From contig NW_026947501.1 in NCBI RefSeq assembly GCF_034190915.1, positions 1,240,001-1,304,000 of the forward strand: a stretch of 64,000 bases of DNA, written 5' to 3'. The notes below the pieces were generated by a model that saw only the letters and a list, made by a program, of their open reading frames with translations, did no database searches and was not told the origin of the DNA. The translations under genes and the position numbers were made by a program. Positions 57,330 through 64,000 of the stretch are shown piece by piece (position 1 is the first letter of the stretch; each line of letters starts with the position of its first letter). This DNA is from Cavia porcellus (Eukaryota > Chordata > Mammalia > Rodentia > Caviidae).

Positions 57330-60300
57330 GATTAGGGTTTGTCGTTAGGGTTAGGGTTAGTGTTAGGTTGAGGTTTAGGGTTATGCTTAGGGTTAGGGTT
57401 AGAAGTTAAATTTAATGTTAAGGTTAGGGTTTCGGGTAGGGTTAGGGTTAGGATTAGGTTTAGAGATTATGGTTACGTTCAGGGTTATGGTTATGGTTAG
57501 GGTTTGGGCTCGGGTTAAGGTTAGGGTTGGAGGTTAGGTTTATGGTTAGGGTTAGGTATAGGGTTAGGTTTAATATTTAGGGTTAGGCAAAGGCTTAGGT
57601 TTCGTGTTCTGGTTAGGGATAGTTTTATGTTTAGGATTAGGGTTAGGGATTAGGTTTAGGGTTAGGTTTAGGGATAGGGTTTGGTTTAGGGATAGTGTTA
57701 GGGTTAGGGATAGTGTTTGGGTTAGAATTAAGGTTAAGTGTCAGGGTTAAGGTTAGTGTTAACTTTAGGGTTTGATGTTAGGGTTGGGTTTAGATTTGGG
57801 TTATTGTTAGGGTTACGGTTCAATTTATAGTTATAGTTAGCGTTAGGTTTAGTGTTAGGGTTCGGTTTATGGTTAGGATTATGTTTAGAATTTAGCGTTA
57901 GATTTGAAGTTATGGCTATGGTTAGGGTTAGGGATAGGATTAGGCTTAGAAGTTAATGTTAGCGTTTGCCTTTGTGTTGAAGCTTAAGTTTGGGGTTAGG
58001 TTTAGGGTTAGAAGTTAGCTATAGGTTTTTTGTTAGGTTTAGGGTTAAGTTGACATTCTGGGTTAGATTTAGGGTGAGGGTTAGAAGTTAGGTTTGTGTT
58101 AGGGTTAGCATTAGGGTTAGGGTTATGGTTAGGGTTAGGGTTAGGGATAGTGTTAAGTTTTGGGTTAGGGTTTTGGGATACATTTAGTTTTAGTGTTAGG
58201 TTTAGGGTTAGGGTTAGTGTTAGGCTTAGGGTTAGGGTTATGTTTAGAGTTATGGTTAGGGATAGGATAAGTGTTAGGATTAAGTTTAGTGTTAGTGTTA
58301 GGGTTAGGGTTAGAATTAAGTTTAGGGTTAGGGTTAGGGTTAGTGTTATGGTTGGGGTCAGGGTTCGGGTTACGGTTTGGGTTAGGTATTGAGTTTTGGT
58401 GTTAGAGATAGTGTTATGGTTAGGCTTTGGATTAAGGTTAGGGTTAGGGTTACAATTAGGTTGGTGTTAGGGTTAGGGTTAACGTTAAGGTTTTTAGGGG
58501 TTAGATATTAGGGATAGGGTTAGCGTTAGGGTTAGGGTTAGGTTTAGTTTAGCATAGGGTTATTGCTAGGGTTAGGGTTAGGGTTAGGATTAGGGTTTGT
58601 CCTTAGGGTTAGGCTTAGGTTGATGTTTCGGGTTAGGCTTAGAGTTAGGTTTAGAAGTTAAATTTAATGTTAGGTTTAGGTTTAGGGTTAGGGTTAGGAT
58701 TAGCGTTAGTGTTAGGGTTATGGTTATGTTTAAGGTTAGGGTTAGGGTTAGGGTTAAGGTTAGAGTTAGGTTTAGTTTTAGGTTTAGGGTTAGTGTTACG
58801 ATAACTGTCAGTGTTATGCTTAAGGTTAGGTTTAGGTTAGGTGTAGAGGTTAGGTGTTAGAGATAGGGTTATGGTTAGGCTTTGGATTACGGTAAGGATT
58901 AGGGTTACGATTAGGTTAGGGTTAGGGTTAGTGTTAGGATTAGGGTTTGGAATTAGGTGTTAGGGATAGGGTTAGGTTAGGAGTAGTTTTTTTTAGGGTT
59001 AGTGCTAGGGTTAGGGTTACGATTAGGTTTTGTCATTAGTATTAGTGTTGTCATTAGTATTAGGTTGAGGTTTAGGGTTAGACATAAGGTTAAGTTTAGA
59101 AGTTAAATGTAGTGTTAGGGTTAGGGTCATTGTTAGGATTAGGTTTAAATGTTATTGTTAGGGTTAGGGTTAGGATTAGAGTTTGGTTTAGGTTTAGGGT
59201 TATAATTAATGTTAGGGTTATAGGTTAGTGTTAGCGGTAGGGTTAGGATTAGTTTTAGACATGGTTAGGATTAGGATACAGGTTAGATTTGGGGTTAATG
59301 CTAGTGTTAGGGTTAGGGTTAAAATTACGGTTTGGCGTTAGGGGTAAGTGTCAGGTTTAGGGTTAGGGTTAGGGTTAGGGTTAGGGTTAGAGTGTTTGAG
59401 ATAGGGTTTGGGTTAAGGTTAGAGGTTAGGGTTAGGGTTAAGGTTTGTGTTATGATTAGTGTTCACGTTCAGATTAATATTATTGTTATAGGTTAGGCTT
59501 AAGTTTAGGCTTAGGTTTAGGGTTAGGGTTAGGGTCAGGGTGAGAAGTTCAGGTTAGGGTTAGGATTAAGGTTAGGGTTAGCGTTTGGTTTACGGTTAGA
59601 GTTTAGTTTTAGATTTAGTGTTAGCGTTAGGTTTAGGGTTAGGGTTAGGGTTAGGGATAGTGTTAGGGTTAGGGTTTGGGTTTAAGGTTATGGTTATGGA
59701 TAGGGTTAGGTTTAGTTTTAGGGTAATGTTAGGGTTACATTTAGATTTAGGGTTTGGTTTAGGGATAGGATAAGTGTTAGGATTAGGGTTAGATGTTAGG
59801 TTTAGAGTGAAAGTTACGGTTATTGTTAGATTTAGGTTTAGGTTTAGGGTTTGGATTAGGGTTAGGGTGAGGTTTAGTGTTTGGGTTAGGGTTGGGGTTA
59901 GGGTTAGGGCTTAGGGTAAGGGTTAGGTGTTAGGGTTAGCGTTAGCATTAGGGTCAGGGTTAGCGTTCGGTTAGGGGTTAGTTGTTCGGGACAGGTTTAG
60001 GGTTAGTGTTAGTGTTAGTGTTAGTGTTAGTGTTAAGTTTAGGGTTAAGTTACACTTAGGGTTAGGGTTATGGTTAGGGTTAGGATTAGGGTTTGGCATT
60101 AGGTTTAGGGTTAGTGTTAAGTTGAGGATTAGGGTTAGGGCTAGAAGTTAGGGTTAGCATTAGGGTTAGTGTTAGGGTTACGCTTATGGTTAGGGTTAGG
60201 ATTAGGTTTTGGCCTTAGGGTTACCATTAGTGTTAAGTTGAGGTTTAAGGTAAGGGTTAGGGCTATATTTACAAGTTAGGTTTAGTGTTAAGGTTAGGGT

Positions 60301-61227
60301 TAGGGGAAGGGTGAGTGTTAGGGTTAGAGGTTAGTGTGAGGGTTAGGGTTATGGTTCATGTTAGGTTTACGTTAGGGTTAGAGTTATGGTTAGAGTTTTG
60401 GTTAGAGGTTAGTGTTAGAGTTAGGGTTACTGTTAGAGTTGGGTTAGAGTTAGGTTTAGGGTTAATTTTAGGATTAAGGTTAGGGTTAGAGGTTAGTGTC
60501 AAGGTTAGGTTAAGGGTTAGGTTTAGGGTTAGGGTTAGAGTTTAGGGTTAGTGTTTTAATTTTAGGTTTAGGGTTTTGGCTTAGGATCAGGTTTAGGGTT
60601 AGTGTTAGCTTTAGGTTAGCATTAGGTTTAGGGTTTGGCGTTAGGGTTTAGGGATAGGGTTAGCGTTATGGTCAGAGTTAGAGTTAGAGTGTTAGTGTTA
60701 GGGTTAGGGTTAGGGTTAGGGTTGAAGTTTATGGTTAGCTTTAGGGTTTGTTTTATGGTTATTATTCTGGTTCAGATTAGGGCTAGGTTTAGAGGTTAGG
60801 CCTATGATTATGGTTAGGGTTATGGTTAGGGTTAGAGTTTAGGGTTATTGTTAGTGTTACAGTAAAGTTTAGGGTTAGTGTTATGGTTAGGGTTAGCTTT
60901 AGGTTTAGGTTTAGAGGTATGTATTAGGGTTAGGTGTAAGGTTAGTGTTAGTGTTAGAGTTAGGATTAGGTTTAGGGTTTATGGTTAGGGCTAGAGTTAT
61001 GGTTAGGGTTAGGGTTAGGTTTAGGTTTAGGATTAAGGGTAGGGTTAGGGTTAGGGTTAGAGGTTATGTTTAGGGTTAGGGTTAGGGTTAGTGTTACTGT
61101 TAGCATGAGGGCTTAGGTTAGGGTTAGGGTTACGATTAGGGTTTGTCGTTAGCGTTAGGGTTAGAGTGAGATTGAGTTTTAGGGTTAGGTTTAGGGATAC
61201 GGTTAGAAGTCAAGTTTAGTGTTAGTG

Positions 61228-61263
61228 TTAGGGTTAGGGTTAGGGTTAGGGTTAGGGTTAGGG
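61228..61263 (+). repeat. Perfect TTAGGG tract, 6 repeats
   Basis: Six uninterrupted canonical hexamers between TTAGTG and TTACAG. With 21655-21696 and 21204-21239 it is one of the three longest perfect runs I found. Confidence 0.88.
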
Positions 61264-64000
61264 TTACAGTTAGGGTTACGGTTTGGTTTGGCTTAGGGTT
61301 AGGCTTAGTTAAGGTTAGGGTTAGGGTTAGGTTTAGGCTTAGGCTTAGTCTTAGTTTTAGGCTTAGGATTATAGGGTTAAGGTTAGGTTTAGGGTTATGG
61401 CTAGGGGTTGTGTTAGGAGTTTAATGTTAGGGTTACAGTTAGGGTTAGGGTTAGTGTTCGGTTAGGGTTAAAGGTTAGGGTTAGGATTATGGTTAGGTTA
61501 GGGTTAATGTTAGGGTAATGGTTAGGGGTTAGTGTTAGCATTAGGGTTAGGGAAAGGTGTAGGGTAAGAGGTTAGGGTTAGGTTTAGGGTTAGTGTTATG
61601 GTTAGTGTTCGGGTTCAGATTAGTGTTAGGGTTAGTTGTTAGGCTTACGGTTAGGGTTATGGTTATTGATTAGGTTTAGGGTTAGTTAGTGTTAGGGTTA
61701 TTGTTAGGGTTAGGGTTAGGCGTTAGGGTTAGGTTTAGGGTTAGGGTTAAGGATAGGGTAGGTTTAGGTTTAGGGTTAGGTTTAGGTTTAGGGATAGGGT
61801 AATTGTTAGGATTATGGTTAGAGCATAGGTTTAGTGTTAGGGTTAGGGTAATTTTTAGGGTTACGGTTGGAGTTAGGAATAGGGTAAGATTTAGGATTAG
61901 GGTTAGAGCGTAGGTTTAGTGTTAGGGTTATTGTTAGGGTTAGGTTTAGGTTTAGAGTTTAGTGTTAGGGTTTGGTTAGTGTTAAGGTTAGTGTTGGGGT
62001 TAGGGTTAGGGTTAGAGTTAGGTTTATGGTTAGGTTTAGAGTTAGGGTTAGTGTTTAGTTTTAGGTTTAAAAGTTAACTTTAGGGTTAAGGTCAGGTTTA
62101 GTGTTAGGTTTAGAGGTTAGTGTTAGGTTTAGGGTTTCGGTTAGGGTTACGGTTATAGTTCAGGGTTAGTGTTAGTGTTTGGGTTAGGGTTAGGTTTGGG
62201 GTTAGGATTATGTTTAGAAGTTAGCATTAGGTTTAGTGTTAGGGTTAGTATGAGGGTTATTGTTAGGGATAGGGTTAGGGTTAAGCTTAGAGGTTAGTGT
62301 TCGGGTTAGGGTTAGGGTTTTGGTTGAAGCTTAGGTTTAGGGTTAGGGTTAAGTTTACAAGTTAGCTTTAGCGTTATGTTTAGGGTTAGGTTGAGGTTGA
62401 GATTTAGGGTTATTTTTAGGGTGATGGTTAGAAGTTTGACTTGTGTTAGTGTTAGTGTTAGGGTTAGGGTTAGGGTTAGGGTTATTGTTAGAGGTTAGGT
62501 TTAGGGTTAGGTTTAAGGTTAGGGTTAGGGTTAGGGTTAGGGTGAGGTTTAGGTTTAGGGTTAGGGTTTGGGATAGTTTTAGGTTTAGGGTTAGTTTTAT
62601 GTTTAGGATTAGGTTTATGGTTAAGTTTAGGGTTAGGTTTAGTGTCTGGTGTTAATGATAGGGTTAGGGTTAGGGTTCAGATTAGGGTTTGTCATTAGTG
62701 TTAGTGTTAGGGTTAGGTTGAAGTTAGGGTTAGGGTTAGGGTTAGAGTTAGAAGTTAAGTTTAGTGTTAGGGTTAGGGTTAAGGTTAGGTTTAGGTTTAG
62801 AGCTTAGTGTTAGGTTTAGGGTAGGTTTAGGGTTAGTGATAGGGTTAGGTTTAGGTTTAGGGTTATGGTTTAGAATTAAGGTTAGGGTTTTATGTTAGGG
62901 CTAAGTTTAGGGTTAGGGTTAGGAATAGGATTTGGCTTAACGTTAGGTTTACTGTTAGTTTTATTTTTAGGGTTAATATTTCGGTTTGGCGTTAGGAGTT
63001 AGGGTTAGTGTTAGAGTTACGGTTAGGGTTAGAGTGTTAGCATTAGGCGTAGGTTTAGGGTTAGAGGTTAGGGTTAGGGTTAGTGTTTAGTTTAGTGTTC
63101 TGGTTTGGAATACTGTTACGGTTAGAGGTTAGGCTATGCTTACGGTTAAGGTAATGGATTAGGGTTAGGGTTAGTGTTAGTGTTAGCGTTAATGTCAGGC
63201 TTTAGCGTTAGGTAGCAGGTTAGAGTTAGGGTTAAGGTTAGGTTTAGGGTTAGGGTTAAATTTGGGTTAGGTTAAGATTTAGGGTTAGGTGTATTGTTAG
63301 AGTTAGAAGTTAGTGTAACGGTTAGTGTTAGGGTTGGGGCTAGGGTTAGGTTTAGGTTTAGGGTTATGATTAGGGTTAGTGTTAGGGTTAGAGTTATGGT
63401 GAGGGTTAGGGTTAGTGTTAGCGTTAGGTTTAGGGCTAGGGTTACAGTTAGAGTTAGGCTTAGGATTATAGGATTAGAGTAAAGCTGAATGTTAGGGTTA
63501 ATGTTAGGGCTAGGGTTAGAGATTAGGATTAGGGTTAGTGTTACTCTTAGGGTTAGGGCTTAGTGTTAGGGTTAGGGTTACGATTAGAATTTGTCGATAG
63601 CATTACTGTTAGGGTTAGATTGAGGTTGAGGGTTATGGTTAAGGATATGGTTAAAAGTTAAGTTTAGTGTTAGGTTTAGTGTTCGGGTTACGCTTAGGGT
63701 TGGAAGTTAGTGTTAGGGTTAGTTTTATGTTTATGGTTAGAATTATCGTTAGGGTTATGGTTAGGTTTAGGGTTAGGGTTATAATTAATATTAGGGTTAG
63801 AGGTTAGTGTTAGGTTTTGGGTTCAGCATATGTTTAGGGTTAGGGTTAGAATTTGATTAAACAGGGTTAGTGTTAGGGTTAGGCTTAGAGTTATGGTTAG
63901 GATTTGGCTTAGGGTTAAGTTCAGTGTTAGGGTTAGTGTTAGGTTTAAGGTTAGGGTTTGGCGTTAGGGGTTAGTGTTAGGGTTATTGTTAGGGTTAAGG

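Larger units (their letters stand above)
45922..64000 (+). repeat. Block D: degenerate TTAGGG satellite with about 1.5-2.0 kb higher-order repeats
   Basis: Same hexamer field and orientation. TTGAAGCTTA and near variants, usually followed by AGAAGTTAGCTATAGG and then GTTAAGTTGAGATT, occur at 46455, 49387, 51122, 52949, 54738, 56278, 57977 and 62324. Five consecutive gaps are 1735, 1827, 1789, 1540 and 1699 bp. A second marker, CAATAGAGGTATGTG and variants, is near 49124, 50736, 52691 and 54375 with gaps of 1612, 1955 and 1684 bp, which independently supports the same period. AGACAAGTTTTGGATTA recurs near 47691, 51515 and 53379. A GTTC...CAGATTAAT type word recurs near 51800, 55790, 59461 and 61607. 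No gene or foreign insertion is visible, and the satellite runs off the right edge of the window. Confidence 0.8.

Noticed and set aside
1..64000. A true chromosome-end telomere
   Set aside because: Perfect TTAGGG runs never exceed seven units in what I saw, and variants dominate throughout including both window edges. A terminal telomere would be long and homogeneous.
1..64000. TERRA-like transcript or promoter
   Set aside because: No CpG-rich subtelomeric promoter repeat, TATA context or polyadenylation landmark is visible; transcription cannot be supported from sequence alone.

Overview
This 64 kb window is essentially one uninterrupted field of degenerate vertebrate telomere-type satellite. 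Almost every base belongs to TTAGGG or a one-step variant (TTAGTG, TTTAGG, TTATGG, TTACGG, TTAGCG, GGCTTA and similar), always with the G-rich strand on +. I found no protein-coding gene, rRNA, functional tRNA gene or CRISPR array. The long open frames are what a hexamer repeat produces. On + the LG and RV dipeptide frames stay open and the third frame carries TAG. On - the PN and LT frames stay open and the third carries TAA.

The only clearly foreign sequence is a 119 bp SINE on the minus strand at 22473-22591. It has a tRNA-like body with A and B boxes, a long A-rich tail and a perfect 15 bp target-site duplication. The body looks like the rodent ID (tRNA-Ala/BC1-related) family. Rodents are known for abundant satellites of this hexamer: guinea pig alpha-satellite is CCCTAA, and kangaroo rat HS-alpha is TTAGGG. 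The host is therefore most likely a rodent, and the window is probably heterochromatic satellite rather than a true chromosome end. A hystricognath such as guinea pig fits, but the species cannot be fixed from this sequence alone.

Below the apparent monotony there is higher-order structure, visible through rare non-canonical words that recur at kilobase spacing. Block A (1 to about 18200) repeats at about 1.7-2.0 kb. Block B (about 18200-33378) repeats at about 2.6 kb, includes a diverged duplicate pair (19400-20760 and 22040-23430, the second carrying the SINE), and has a closer local pair 872 bp apart. Block C (33379-45921) is a head-to-tail array of four almost identical 3.13 kb units. Block D (45922-64000) starts with a diverged fifth relative of the 3.13 kb unit and then repeats at about 1.5-2.0 kb.

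The pattern is ordinary satellite evolution at several scales: hexamer mutation, kilobase higher-order units, and a very recent amplification of one unit whose borders lie in short perfect TTAGGG tracts. I see no sign of a new gene system. The points of real interest are the 3.13 kb array, the dated SINE insertion and the strict strand uniformity. Alignments were made by eye; copy boundaries outside block C and the SINE are approximate.
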